Shown here piece by piece: positions 1-6,121 of a stretch of DNA of 6,725 bases. The notes beneath the pieces are model-generated. The model was not told where the DNA came from and did no database searches. It worked only from the letters and a program-made list of their open reading frames with translations. The position numbers and the translations under genes are program-made. Position 1 is the stretch's first letter, and each line of letters begins with the position of its first letter. Source of the stretch: Caryophanales bacterium UBA4694 (lineage in GTDB: Bacteria > Bacillota_I > Bacilli_A > RFN20 > CAG-288); the NCBI GenBank assembly GCA_002404835.1, contig DHKM01000049.1:23007-29731 (forward strand), read 5' to 3'.

Positions 1-237
1 TATATCAAAACCAGCGGCGGAGGACTTACTTCCGTCGGATTCAATTCGAATGTCATTGGAATCATCACAAGCGTCATCATCTACTCTTCTGCAACGGCAT
101 TCCTTCTTTCCGGTGTTGTTTCTAAAGCCAGGGAATCCATCAATAATAAATTCAAGCTTTCCAAACTTACCAAACGTTTAGACAAGGTTGAAAAGCCAAT
201 CTTCGTGCAAGAAAAGGAGGACAAGTCAAATGAGTAA
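1..237 (+). CDS. ABC transporter permease (nucleoside-type), 3' end only
   Basis: This open frame runs from the window edge to TAA at 235-237 and gives the last 78 residues of a protein. A glycine-rich hydrophobic stretch (TSGGGLTSVGFNSNVIGI) leads into one membrane segment (about residues 18-42) and a basic cytoplasmic tail rich in Lys and Arg. This is how the first permease of BPD_transp_2-type nucleoside ABC transporters (B. subtilis YufP/NupP-like) ends. The best support is the neighbour: the next gene is clearly the partner permease (YufQ/NupQ-like), and its ATG lies inside this gene, overlapping by 8 bp (ATGAGTAA). That implies translational coupling and one operon. The ATPase and BmpA-type lipoprotein genes expected upstream are outside the window. 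Family assignment of the fragment alone is moderate; as part of the pair it is good. Confidence 0.8.
   Translation, partial: YIKTSGGGLTSVGFNSNVIGIITSVIIYSSATAFLLSGVVSKARESINNKFKLSKLTKRLDKVEKPIFVQEKEDKSNE
214..220 (+). promoter_or_regulatory. Ribosome binding site fixing the start of the second permease
   Basis: AAGGAGG lies 9 nt before ATG at 230. An in-frame TTG at 188 could extend the protein by 14 residues, but it lies inside the upstream gene, has no Shine-Dalgarno at proper distance, and the extra residues (Lys, Ser, Arg, Cys) do not look like this family's N-terminus. ATG 230 is therefore preferred. Confidence 0.85.
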
Positions 238-1288
238 TTTCTATTCCTTCATGCAGGTCCTTCTTCCAATCTTCATTTCACTTCTGGTTGTAGCATTAGG
301 TGGTCTTATCTCAGAAAGGAGCGGTGTCACTAACATCGCACTAGAGGGTTTCATGATCATCGGCGGATGGATTGGAATCATCGTCATGAATTCTTTATTC
401 GTTCAATTCGGCTATGCAACGAATTTCCTCGATGTCATCAATATAAATTCCCGAACAATTTCTGTCGGCTATAAAATCCTGATTTTCCTCATTTCCTGCC
501 TGGCAGCAGGAAGTCTGAGTGCCGTTCTTTCCTTGGTTCATGCCTTCTCCTCCATTTCTCTCAATACGGACCAAACCATCTCGGCAACTGCAATCAACAC
601 CCTTGCTCCTGCACTCTGCCTTTTCCTGAACATGACCTTGGATATCGGCCAGTTCCATAGAGCTTCTACGAACATGATGGATCCTGCGTCAGACAAGATT
701 GCTATCCCCAACAATGCATTCAAATTCGATGAGGTTCCCGGTTTAAGCAAGATTCCTTTCATCGGTGACATCTTCTTCAAGAACTGCTACCCGACAATGT
801 TGTTGGGTCTTATCATTCTGGTTGCGATTTGGTTCTTCCTCTACCATACAAAGGCGGGTAAACATGTCCGTGCCTGTGGTGAAAATCCATATTCTGCCGC
901 TGCATGCGGAATCAATGTCAAAAAGGTAAGATACCTGTCTGTCATGGCTTCCGGTTTCCTTGGCGGTGTCGGCGGATTCTTCCTTCTTTCTGTCACTTCC
1001 ATCAACTTTGATGGTACGGTTGCCGGTTATGGTTTTTTGGCTCTTGCCGTTCTTATCTTCGGCGCCTGGAAGCCGTTCAGAACTTTCCTGGCTGCTCTCT
1101 TCTTTTCCTTCTTCACGGCCCTTGCAAATGGTGTATCCTACTTCCCGTTTCTGGAGAACCTCAAGCTGGATGCCTATGTTTATAACCTCATGCCTTATCT
1201 TTTCACTCTTCTTGTCCTTATCCTTTCCTCCAAAAAGAGCAGAGCGCCAGAAGCAGATGGACTACCTTACCTCGTCGGAAAACGATGA
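230..1288 (+). CDS. ABC transporter permease, nucleoside uptake type (BPD_transp_2)
   Basis: The product is a 352-residue integral membrane protein, second of two permeases of a probable nucleoside (or related purine/ribose-type) ABC importer resembling B. subtilis YufQ/NupQ. The family signature is clear at residues 22-47 (ALGGLISERSGVTNIALEGF), and a second one at 214-249 (RACGENPYSAAACGINV, then GFLGGVGG) is the cytoplasmic coupling loop that contacts the ATPase. Hydrophobic segments lie at about 8-27, 38-55, 81-105, 118-138, 188-205, 236-256, 266-300 and 318-333. A hydrophilic loop at about 140-187 ends with the family-like LSKIPFIGDIFF. The protein looks slightly longer than usual for the family (about 320), through this loop and a short insert near 56-80. 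Substrate is inferred from family, not seen. It is translationally coupled to the upstream permease and followed at once by a terminator, so it is the last gene of its operon. Confidence 0.92.
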   Translation: MSNFYSFMQVLLPIFISLLVVALGGLISERSGVTNIALEGFMIIGGWIGIIVMNSLFVQFGYATNFLDVININSRTISVGYKILIFLISCLAAGSLSAVLSLVHAFSSISLNTDQTISATAINTLAPALCLFLNMTLDIGQFHRASTNMMDPASDKIAIPNNAFKFDEVPGLSKIPFIGDIFFKNCYPTMLLGLIILVAIWFFLYHTKAGKHVRACGENPYSAAACGINVKKVRYLSVMASGFLGGVGGFFLLSVTSINFDGTVAGYGFLALAVLIFGAWKPFRTFLAALFFSFFTALANGVSYFPFLENLKLDAYVYNLMPYLFTLLVLILSSKKSRAPEADGLPYLVGKR

Positions 1289-1296
1289 CACGATTG

Positions 1297-1325
1297 CCGC
1301 AGAGAAATCTCTCTGCGGTTTTTTG
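1297..1325 (+). terminator. Intrinsic terminator of the permease operon
   Basis: A perfect 9-bp stem (CCGCAGAGA at 1297-1305 with TCTCTGCGG at 1310-1318) with a 4-nt loop is followed by six T. It starts 9 nt after the permease stop codon. Confidence 0.93.
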
Positions 1326-1417
1326 TTTGACATTCAATGAAGATAAGTCCATTATTTTCCGAAGAAAAACTTATATTTTTCCTATTTCCAATTTTAATAG
1401 CTTTCCGCTGATTGAAA

Positions 1418-1426
1418 TGGTAAAAT
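1418..1426 (+). promoter_or_regulatory. Extended -10 promoter of the DegV-family gene
   Basis: TGGTAAAAT (1418-1426) is an extended -10 element of the TGnTAnAAT type. No good -35 lies 17 bp upstream, as is tolerated by extended -10 promoters. The predicted start near 1432-1433 leaves about 21 nt of leader containing AGGAG at 1441-1445, 8 nt before ATG 1454. An alternative or additional promoter is TTGACA at 1327-1332 with CATTAT at 1350-1355 (17-bp spacer), just after the terminator. It has the better -35 but a poorer -10. Confidence 0.65.
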
Positions 1427-1453
1427 ACACAAGCTCAAATAGGAGAAAAATAT

Positions 1454-2335
1454 ATGGCAATTAAAATATACACAGATGCTTCCAGCAACCTATTCGAAAG
1501 CATCCTCAAGGAAAAGAATCTGGATATCCAGGTTCTTCCGATGACAGTGGAAATCGGAGACAAAAGCTATCTTTGCTATAAGGATCAAATCGATGTAGTG
1601 GAATTCAGCAAGACTTTCTATGAAAAGATGAAAGAAGGAATCAGACCCAAAACCTCTCTTCCGAATCCAGGTCTATTCCAGCAAAGCATGGAAAAGGAAA
1701 TCTCGAACGGAAACAAGGTACTTTATATTTCCTTGGCAGGCGGAATCTCAGGGACATTCCAGACGACCAGCATGATAGCAAACCAGATCAATGCGAAATA
1801 CAAAGAGGAGAAAGTCAAAGTACTCAATTCCAAGACTGCCGGTCTTGGCGAAGGCATGATCTGTATGTATGCGTATCAGGAATCCCTTGAAGAGAACAAT
1901 CTGGAAAAGCTTTTCTCGAAGGTAGAGGAGTATACAAAGAAGACAAGAAGCGAATTCATCGTCGATTCCCTAATCTATCTGACAAACAGCGGAAGGATTT
2001 CCAAAATCACAGCGAAAGTAACTTCACTACTTTCCATCAAGCCTCTTCTTTACGGTTCCGACGAAGGAAAAATCGAATTGACAAGCTTGGCACATGGGAA
2101 AGTTAAAGCTCTGAAAAAATTGGCTTCCCAAGTCAACGAACATATCAAGGACAAGACCGCGAAAGTCTATATCTCCCATTGCAATGCAATCGAAGATGCT
2201 GAAAAGCTGAAGACCATGCTTTCCGGATTCGGAATCAACAATACCGAAACCTATTATTACGATCTGGTCACCGGTGCCCATGTTGGTCCTGGTACCATCG
2301 CCGTTTTCTACGAAGGTGAAAACCGAAAAATATAG
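1454..2335 (+). CDS. DegV family fatty-acid-binding protein
   Basis: The 293-residue product is a full-length DegV (EDD fold) protein. Members bind a single fatty acid; FakB-type members present it to the FakA kinase for phosphorylation in Gram-positive lipid metabolism. Recognisable motifs are the N-terminal IKIYTDASSN, TSLPNPG (67-73), SLAGGISGTFQTT (93-105), LTNSGRIS (176-183), IKPLL (195-199) and the C-terminal GAHVGPGTIAVFY (274-286), which matches the family's G-x-H-x-GPG ligand-site motif. The conserved Thr/Ser of the TS-x-P motif and the His of the GPG motif, used for head-group binding in the family, are present. The gene stands alone, with its own promoter and a strong terminator. 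No fakA lies nearby, so which DegV subfamily this is cannot be told. The start is supported by AGGAG 8 nt upstream. Confidence 0.94.
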   Translation: MAIKIYTDASSNLFESILKEKNLDIQVLPMTVEIGDKSYLCYKDQIDVVEFSKTFYEKMKEGIRPKTSLPNPGLFQQSMEKEISNGNKVLYISLAGGISGTFQTTSMIANQINAKYKEEKVKVLNSKTAGLGEGMICMYAYQESLEENNLEKLFSKVEEYTKKTRSEFIVDSLIYLTNSGRISKITAKVTSLLSIKPLLYGSDEGKIELTSLAHGKVKALKKLASQVNEHIKDKTAKVYISHCNAIEDAEKLKTMLSGFGINNTETYYYDLVTGAHVGPGTIAVFYEGENRKI

Positions 2336-2343
2336 AATATAAG

Positions 2344-2390
2344 AAAAACTCTCTTATAGACAGCAAAAAGTCTAAATAAGAGAGTTTTTT
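2344..2390. terminator. Bidirectional terminator between convergent genes
   Basis: A perfect 14-bp outer stem (2344-2357 with 2376-2389) and a 4-bp inner stem (AGAC/GTCT) form a long hairpin. A-tracts on one side and T-tracts on the other place a T-run after the stem on both strands. It lies 8 nt after the DegV stop and 5 nt beyond the flavin reductase stop, so it can terminate both. Confidence 0.92.
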
Positions 2391-2394
2391 CTTT

Positions 2395-2961
2395 TTATTT
2401 CAGCTTAAGACCATCGCGGAAAGCACAACCTACCTTCTCGGTAACGACTCGATAAGATTGATCGGCACTGTTATAAGTAATAAAGCCTGCTTTTGTGAAA
2501 TCAATATGTCCTCTTTCATCGAGAATTGAGTCATCGACGACCACATTCTTGATTTTTCCATAGACTATGTATTCATCGCCATCATCAAAGATTTTTAGAA
2601 GTTCGCATTCGAAACTCAGTTTCATCTCATTGATAATAGGAGCGTCGACGTATTCGGCTTTCTTGGCGGTCCAACCGGTTTTTAGGAATTTTTCTTTATC
2701 GTCATTTTGGGAAACAACCCCGACATAATCGGTAGAAACCACATTATCTTTATCCGCTACAGCAAGAGTGAACGCTTTGTTTCTGGATATATTGGCTGTT
2801 GTCTTATGATCTCTTGCCAATTCGATGAGAACCACATCATTATCCTCCATGGTAACCCAAGCAGCGGCCATGCAATCAACAGTTCCATCTTCATTATACG
2901 TCGAAACGACCAAAACTGGCATCGGAAAAAGGATATTACTAGGTTTAAGATTCTTCTTCAT
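2395..2961 (-). CDS. Flavin reductase-like (FMN-binding split-barrel) protein
   Basis: The 188-residue product matches the flavin reductase-like domain family (FMN-binding split barrel), small soluble proteins that bind FMN and in some cases reduce flavin with NAD(P)H. Visible family features are the N-terminal strand PMPVLVVSTYNEDGTVDCM (residues 14-31), AAAWVTMEDNDVVLIEL (32-48) followed by the DHKTTANI turn (about 51-58), and ST-DYVGVVS (77-85), the region that wraps the isoalloxazine ring in relatives. A later segment (SFECELLKIFDDGDEYIVYGKI) is typical of the domain's second half. Physiological substrate is unknown; no oxygenase partner is adjacent. The start ATG (2959-2961) follows AGGAGG (2970-2975 on the minus strand) by 8 nt. 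It is transcribed alone, convergent with the DegV gene and divergent from the HIT gene. Confidence 0.88.
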   Translation of the reverse strand: MKKNLKPSNILFPMPVLVVSTYNEDGTVDCMAAAWVTMEDNDVVLIELARDHKTTANISRNKAFTLAVADKDNVVSTDYVGVVSQNDDKEKFLKTGWTAKKAEYVDAPIINEMKLSFECELLKIFDDGDEYIVYGKIKNVVVDDSILDERGHIDFTKAGFITYNSADQSYRVVTEKVGCAFRDGLKLK

Positions 2962-2988
2962 ATTTACCCCCTCCTAAAAGGTAACCTT

Positions 2989-3017
2989 AGTCTAAAACCC
3001 AGGTATGAAATTTTCAA
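2989..3017 (-). promoter_or_regulatory. Promoter of the flavin reductase-like gene
   Basis: On the minus strand TTGAAA (3017-3012) is followed after exactly 17 bp by TAGACT (2994-2989). The predicted start lies about 20-25 nt before the AUG, leaving just the AGGAGG in the leader. Confidence 0.6.
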
Positions 3018-3031
3018 GTTCAATTAAAAAG

Positions 3032-3060
3032 ACAGACAAGAAATGTTGTCTGTGGTTTTT
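3032..3060. terminator. Symmetric hairpin between two divergent promoters
   Basis: ACAGACAA (3032-3039) pairs with TTGTCTGT (3046-3053) around a 6-nt loop. On the plus strand it is followed by GG and five T. On the minus strand it is followed by C and five T. It has the form of a two-way terminator, but it lies upstream of both flanking promoter candidates, so it ends neither gene. It may act as a transcriptional insulator or be a relic of a lost gene. Confidence 0.6.
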
Positions 3061-3064
3061 GCAA

Positions 3065-3093
3065 TGGAAGGAAACTCATCTACGTTTTAGAAT
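3065..3093 (+). promoter_or_regulatory. Possible promoter of the HIT gene
   Basis: TAGAAT (3088-3093) is a good -10; the -35 17 bp upstream (TGGAAG, 3065-3070) is poor. The transcript would start near 3100, leaving a very short leader with GAGG (3105-3108) 7 nt before ATG 3116. Weak call; no better candidate is visible downstream of the hairpin at 3032-3060. Confidence 0.4.
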
Positions 3094-3115
3094 GAAATAG
3101 GAAAGAGGTCAAAAA

Positions 3116-3547
3116 ATGAAAGACAAACAGTGTGCCTATTGTATGCGTGAAGAAAAACCTCAGCTTTACAAAAGCTTTGGATTTTATGTAAAAGAACTGA
3201 ATGTATCTTCCCTTTATGTTTTCAGGGAACAATCCCATCCAGGAAGATGCATCGTAGCTTATAAGGACCATGTATCCGAAATCGTAGACATTCCAAAAGA
3301 AGAACGAGAAGCCTTTCTAGAAGATATCGCTAATGTCTCCAATGCAATCCACAAAGCCTTTCATCCAGATAAGGTCAATTATGGATTCTATGGAGATACT
3401 GGAAAACATCTGCATTGCCATTTATGTCCAAAATACAAGGATGAATTCGAATGGGGATCAACGTTCCAGATGAACCCGCATGAGAAAGATTTCACAGATG
3501 AGCAATTAAAAGAAATTGCAGACAAGATTGAAAAATACCTGAAGTAA
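3116..3547 (+). CDS. HIT-family hydrolase (histidine triad protein)
   Basis: The 143-residue product is a histidine triad nucleotide-binding protein, a family that hydrolyses or transfers nucleoside monophosphates (AMP-lysine, dinucleoside polyphosphates and similar). The triad is complete: HLHCHLC at 98-104, with H100 expected as the catalytic nucleophile. An N-terminal CAYC (C6, C9) matches the CxxC present in many bacterial HIT proteins, where it helps bind structural zinc. PGRCIVAYKDHVSEIVDI (42-59) matches the family's second conserved block, with Arg-Cys replacing the more common His after Gly. NYGFYGD (88-94) and EWGSTFQMNP (112-121) resemble a Firmicutes subgroup of HIT proteins. Substrate cannot be read from sequence. 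The start has GAGG 7 nt upstream. No dedicated terminator follows; the palindrome at 3648-3677 could serve. Confidence 0.92.
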   Translation: MKDKQCAYCMREEKPQLYKSFGFYVKELNVSSLYVFREQSHPGRCIVAYKDHVSEIVDIPKEEREAFLEDIANVSNAIHKAFHPDKVNYGFYGDTGKHLHCHLCPKYKDEFEWGSTFQMNPHEKDFTDEQLKEIADKIEKYLK

Positions 3548-3595
3548 CTAAAAAAAAGCATTGTATTCTTGCCCATGTCATTAACGGAATAATAA

Positions 3596-3685
3596 TGGAT
3601 AAACTTTGTTAAGGACACGTTAATAAAAAAGTGTACCATCGTTATTCATCACTCCTTGGACCAGTCCAAGGAGTGATTTTCGAAA
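3596..3685. mobile_element. Diverged remnant of a related IS right end
   Basis: This stretch aligns with the right end of the adjacent IS3-family element at a constant offset. TTTGTTAAGGACAC (3605-3618) matches TTTGTCAAGGACAC (3728-3741). The first 30 bases from 3596 agree at about 22 positions with those from 3719. A 30-bp palindrome follows 37 bp after the start of AAGGACAC here and 38 bp after it in the other copy. Read on the minus strand, the palindrome and its flank (GAAAA...TCCTTGGAC) resemble the last codons of the neighbouring transposase gene. It therefore looks like the terminal 90 bp or so of an older, related element in the same orientation. The transposase body of this copy is gone. 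Confidence 0.6.
3648..3681 (+). terminator. Long palindrome with T-run (IS-end hairpin)
   Basis: ATCACTCCTTGGAC (3648-3661) pairs perfectly with GTCCAAGGAGTGAT (3664-3677), leaving only CA at the centre, and the plus strand continues TTTcg. In practice it would terminate plus-strand transcription coming out of the HIT gene. Its origin is best explained as part of the IS-end remnant. Confidence 0.65.
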
Positions 3686-3771
3686 GAGGAAAAAGAATTA
3701 CCTCATAGTAGGGTTTAATGTGTACCCTTTGTCAAGGACACATTGAGAAAACAGCACATAACAATTGGAGG

Positions 3772-3807
3772 TTCCCTTCTTGGACTAGTCCAAGAAGGGA
3801 ATTTTTT
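3772..3807 (+). terminator. Perfect 30-bp palindrome containing the orfB stop, with plus-strand T-run
   Basis: Positions 3772-3801 form an exact palindrome (TTCCCTTCTTGGAC, TA, GTCCAAGAAGGGAA) followed on the plus strand by six T (3802-3807). On the minus strand it encodes the last orfB residues (IPFLD) and its TAG stop, with no T-run after it. As an intrinsic terminator it would therefore stop transcription running antisense into the transposase gene. Confidence 0.75.
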
Positions 3808-4699
3808 CGGCGACAGGGATCAGCGACATTCCTGGCTGTGCGAAAAGATGCTCCCTGTATTCGCATGGTGTCATCTGTTTCAGATTCCATTGGCATCTGC
3901 TGTGGTTGTAATAGTCCATATAGTCGTCGATTTCCTTCCTGAACTGTTCGAGGGTGATAAAGCCATCGAGATGGAGTTCGTCCTTCATGTGTCCGAAGAA
4001 AGACTCCATCGGAGCGTTGTCCCAGCAGTTGCCTTTCCTGGACATGGACTGGGTAATTCCTTTCTCCGACAGATGCTTCTGATATTGGATGCTTGTGTAG
4101 TGGCATCCCTGGTCAGAGTGGATCGTGAAGCGTTCCGGAAGATATTGGACCGATTCGAGTTTTCCGAGCATATCCATGACAAGCGTCATGTCTATCCTGT
4201 CCGATACACTGTATGCCACTATCTCATTCGTGGAGGCATCCTTCACGGTCGAAAGATAGGCCCTGCCGTTGGAGCCATAGAACAGATAGGAGATATCGGT
4301 CAGAAGGTGCTGGCCTGGTCTGGACGTGGCGAACTTCCTGTTGATCTTGTTTGTGAATACGGAATGTATTCTAAGTGCCTTGGCCATCCGTCTGAGGGGA
4401 TTTGACTTCCTTATGGGACAGGAAAGTCCCATCTTCTTCATCAGTCGGCGAATCTTCTTGAGATTCATCAGCTTTCCCTTCTCATGCAGGATAGTAATTC
4501 TGAGCTGTCTTGCTCCTTTGGCACGTCCCCTGAAGTCATATGCCCATCTTATCAGGTCCATATCTTCGAGTTCACGTCTGTCTGCAGGCCTTCCTGCCGC
4601 TTTCAGATAGGAATAATAGCCGGAGGCCGATACCACCAGCCTCCTGCACATCCATCGTATCTCCAGGCATGGGTGCTTTTCCTTCATTTTCATTATCAT
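3785..4699 (-). CDS. IS3-family transposase OrfB (DDE integrase domain)
   Basis: The 304-residue product is a complete OrfB of the IS150-like type. An N-terminal segment ending VSASGYYSYL (23-32) is the usual OrfB start. An HTH_21-like region covers about 45-110 (GARQLRITILHEKG, NLKKIRRLMKKMGL). The rve catalytic core runs from about 128 to 285. The DDE residues are all present: D135 in LLTDISYL, D196 in IHSDQGCHYTS and E232 in NCWDNAPMESFF, with exactly 35 residues between the last two. It ends within the palindrome of the IS end. ATG 4699 is directly preceded by an in-frame TGA, so no OrfA-B fusion can be read through in this frame. The upstream AGGGGGGTGA fits ATG 4693 (residue 3) better than 4699. 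Without orfA the product is unlikely to transpose on its own; in the family OrfA supplies terminal-repeat binding. It may be co-transcribed with the upstream AlbA-domain gene. Confidence 0.93.
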   Translation of the reverse strand: MIMKMKEKHPCLEIRWMCRRLVVSASGYYSYLKAAGRPADRRELEDMDLIRWAYDFRGRAKGARQLRITILHEKGKLMNLKKIRRLMKKMGLSCPIRKSNPLRRMAKALRIHSVFTNKINRKFATSRPGQHLLTDISYLFYGSNGRAYLSTVKDASTNEIVAYSVSDRIDMTLVMDMLGKLESVQYLPERFTIHSDQGCHYTSIQYQKHLSEKGITQSMSRKGNCWDNAPMESFFGHMKDELHLDGFITLEQFRKEIDDYMDYYNHSRCQWNLKQMTPCEYREHLFAQPGMSLIPVAEKIPFLD

Positions 4700-4707
4700 T
4701 CACCCCC

Positions 4708-6018
4708 CTATTTCAAAATCCAATAGCCATATCGCTTCGACCCAGCTCTCTTAATCAAGCCCATTTCCTGTAATTTGACCATGCTTTTCTTGATCGTAGA
4801 GACGCTGAGACTGGTTGCTTTTGCAAGTTCGTCGCCTGTCATCCTCGGATTACGTTTCAAAGTTTCCAGAATCGCCTTCTGACCATTGCTCAAAACCATT
4901 GATTCGCTTTCCTTTTCGGCAACGAACGCCCAAGTAGGCTTAAAGGCAAATGGAATCGTGACGGTTAAGTAATTATCTGATATTTTAAAGGCACCTCTCC
5001 CATATTTGCTCAATATGGTCGGAACCCCATGCCCCGTCTGTTCTGCGTATTCGGCCGAATTGAAAATCATCCAAAGGGCTTTGTTGATCGGATGTGAGGT
5101 ACCCTCGTAGAACTCATCCAAAGTCAAGCCATAGGGAAGCCCTCCATAAGAAACGATCTCGATTCTATCGCTGTAGATATAAATAGCCGGCGGAATCATA
5201 TCCATCCATGAGTTATGAACACACGCGTTCTTCCAAGCCTCTTCAAAGGATTCGGTATCGAAAAGATGCTTGTCTCTTCTCCCATCCCCCTTCCCAAGAT
5301 CCACATTCGTTTCGTTGAGGGTCTCGACATAATCCATCGCCTGTTGCAAGGCAAACAATAGGCACTGGTTTCCGAATTCGGTTCGCTGAGACATCGACGT
5401 TTTGTCTGTTCCAACAAAACGCACGACCTTTATCGAGACATTGGACTGATCAGACAAGATAAACGCCATAATGTTGTATTTGCCTTCGCTGTTCTTCAGC
5501 CCTTTCGCCTTCACTAAGGAAGAAGTAGAAAAAACGTGATATTCTTTCGAAACTAGGATTGACGTGAATTTCTCAAAAGTCAGATCCTGCCTTGTCGACT
5601 CGATCTCGCTGATGAAATCGAATCCAGCCCCGATGAACATCTTTCTCAATGCTTCCCTGGTTATCTTCTTGTCTTCATCAGCAGAACGAATCAAATATTG
5701 CCCATATGCGGAATATGGGATATCGCTGCCACTAGCCTCTATTTTGATCACCTTCAAATTCTCACTCGGCCCATCCAAAGCCGTGATCGTTGGGATTATC
5801 GCCGGCTCGATGTTGAAGGATATCGCCTGAGAGATGTCCCTAAGAGTCTTATCGCTAGCCTCTTGCCCAATGGCCTTTCCCTTGTTTGTGATGCCAAAAT
5901 AAAGGGTGGCATGCTTATTCTTGTTAAGCATGGAGGCGATTGATTTGATTCCTTCTTTTAATTCTCCGGTCGATTCTTTGAATTCTACAGTTTCGCTTTC
6001 TTTACCATAATCCAGCAT
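4708..6018 (-). CDS. AlbA_2 / HATPase_c_4 / winged-helix putative regulator (COG2865-like)
   Basis: The 436-residue product belongs to the Schlafen AlbA_2-type 'ATP-binding protein / putative transcriptional regulator' family. The N-terminal AlbA_2 domain (about 8-125) carries the hallmark ETVEFKES (9-16), then SIASMLNKNK and ATLYFGITNKGKAIG (37-51). A middle region (about 140-250) is family-typical but without clear motifs. The HATPase_c_4 domain (about 250-360) has EEAWKNACVHN with the N-box-like E260 and N264, YSDRIEIVSYGGLP (282-295) and EQTGHGVPTI (326-335). A winged helix-turn-helix lies at about 378-436 (ILETLKRNPRMTGDELAKAT, then LQEMGLIKRAGS), ending GYWILK as relatives do, so the 3' end is natural. 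The family is soluble and presumed nucleic-acid-binding; its true ligand is not established. ATG 6018 has GAGG (6031-6028) 9 nt upstream. A strong promoter and a 12-bp repeat array precede it, suggesting autoregulation (inference). Confidence 0.9.
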   Translation of the reverse strand: MLDYGKESETVEFKESTGELKEGIKSIASMLNKNKHATLYFGITNKGKAIGQEASDKTLRDISQAISFNIEPAIIPTITALDGPSENLKVIKIEASGSDIPYSAYGQYLIRSADEDKKITREALRKMFIGAGFDFISEIESTRQDLTFEKFTSILVSKEYHVFSTSSLVKAKGLKNSEGKYNIMAFILSDQSNVSIKVVRFVGTDKTSMSQRTEFGNQCLLFALQQAMDYVETLNETNVDLGKGDGRRDKHLFDTESFEEAWKNACVHNSWMDMIPPAIYIYSDRIEIVSYGGLPYGLTLDEFYEGTSHPINKALWMIFNSAEYAEQTGHGVPTILSKYGRGAFKISDNYLTVTIPFAFKPTWAFVAEKESESMVLSNGQKAILETLKRNPRMTGDELAKATSLSVSTIKKSMVKLQEMGLIKRAGSKRYGYWILK

Positions 6019-6042
6019 CGTTTATTACCTCAAATCATCAAT

Positions 6043-6071
6043 AGTATATAAAAGTTTATTTTAAAGTTCAA
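6043..6071 (-). promoter_or_regulatory. Promoter of the AlbA-domain gene
   Basis: On the minus strand TTGAAC (6071-6066) and TATACT (6048-6043) are separated by exactly 17 bp. The predicted start near 6036 leaves about 18 nt of leader before ATG 6018. The -35 lies within the second unit of the 12-bp repeat array and the first unit covers the spacer, so a protein bound there would compete with or contact RNA polymerase. Confidence 0.75.
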
Positions 6072-6121
6072 TTAATAGTTCACTCTAAAGTTCATTTAAT
6101 AGTCTACTTCAAAGTACACCG
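6050..6121. repeat. Six 12-bp direct repeats over the AlbA-gene promoter
   Basis: Six units in exact 12-bp register begin at 6050, 6062, 6074, 6086, 6098 and 6110. Plus-strand units are AAAAGTTTATTT, TAAAGTTCAATT, AATAGTTCACTC, TAAAGTTCATTT, AATAGTCTACTT and CAAAGTACACCG. Positions 2 (A), 4-6 (AGT) and 9 (A) are the same in all six, and AGTTCA occurs in three successive units. Units 2 to 5 alternate TAAAG and AATAG, giving a 24-bp higher period. The outer units are the most diverged. The form suits cooperative binding of an oligomeric regulator; whether the AlbA-domain protein is that regulator is inference. Confidence 0.8.

Larger units (their letters stand above)
3719..4708 (-). mobile_element. 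IS3-family element, right end and orfB kept, left end lost
   Basis: The interval runs from a TG-starting terminal sequence (TGTGTACCCTTTGTCAAGGAC from 3719; the exact tip may be 3719 or 3721) to the start of a full-length orfB. IS3 elements normally carry orfA upstream of orfB with a programmed -1 frameshift, and a left inverted repeat. Neither is present: the stop codon of the AlbA-domain gene sits 8 bp before the orfB ATG. No inverted copy of the right tip is seen anywhere to the right in the window. The DNA here looks more GC-rich than the flanking genes (not computed). Target duplication cannot be identified because the left end is gone. Confidence 0.75.

Noticed and set aside
188..229. 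TTG start extending the second permease by 14 residues
   Set aside because: It lies deep inside the upstream permease gene, lacks a properly placed ribosome binding site, and the extension does not resemble the family. ATG 230 has AAGGAGG at 9 nt.
139..1288. Long hydrophilic loop of the permease as a novel domain
   Set aside because: The loop ends in a segment resembling the loop in ordinary homologues, and the excess length is small.
3596..3807. The two similar blocks as a CRISPR-like or phage att repeat pair
   Set aside because: There are only two diverged copies, and their shared terminal motif plus transposase-tail palindrome is fully explained as IS ends.
3743..4405. 220-aa plus-strand open frame opposite the transposase gene
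   Set aside because: It lies antisense to an OrfB with intact catalytic motifs, starts inside the IS end, and shows no recognisable domain. It is a shadow frame.
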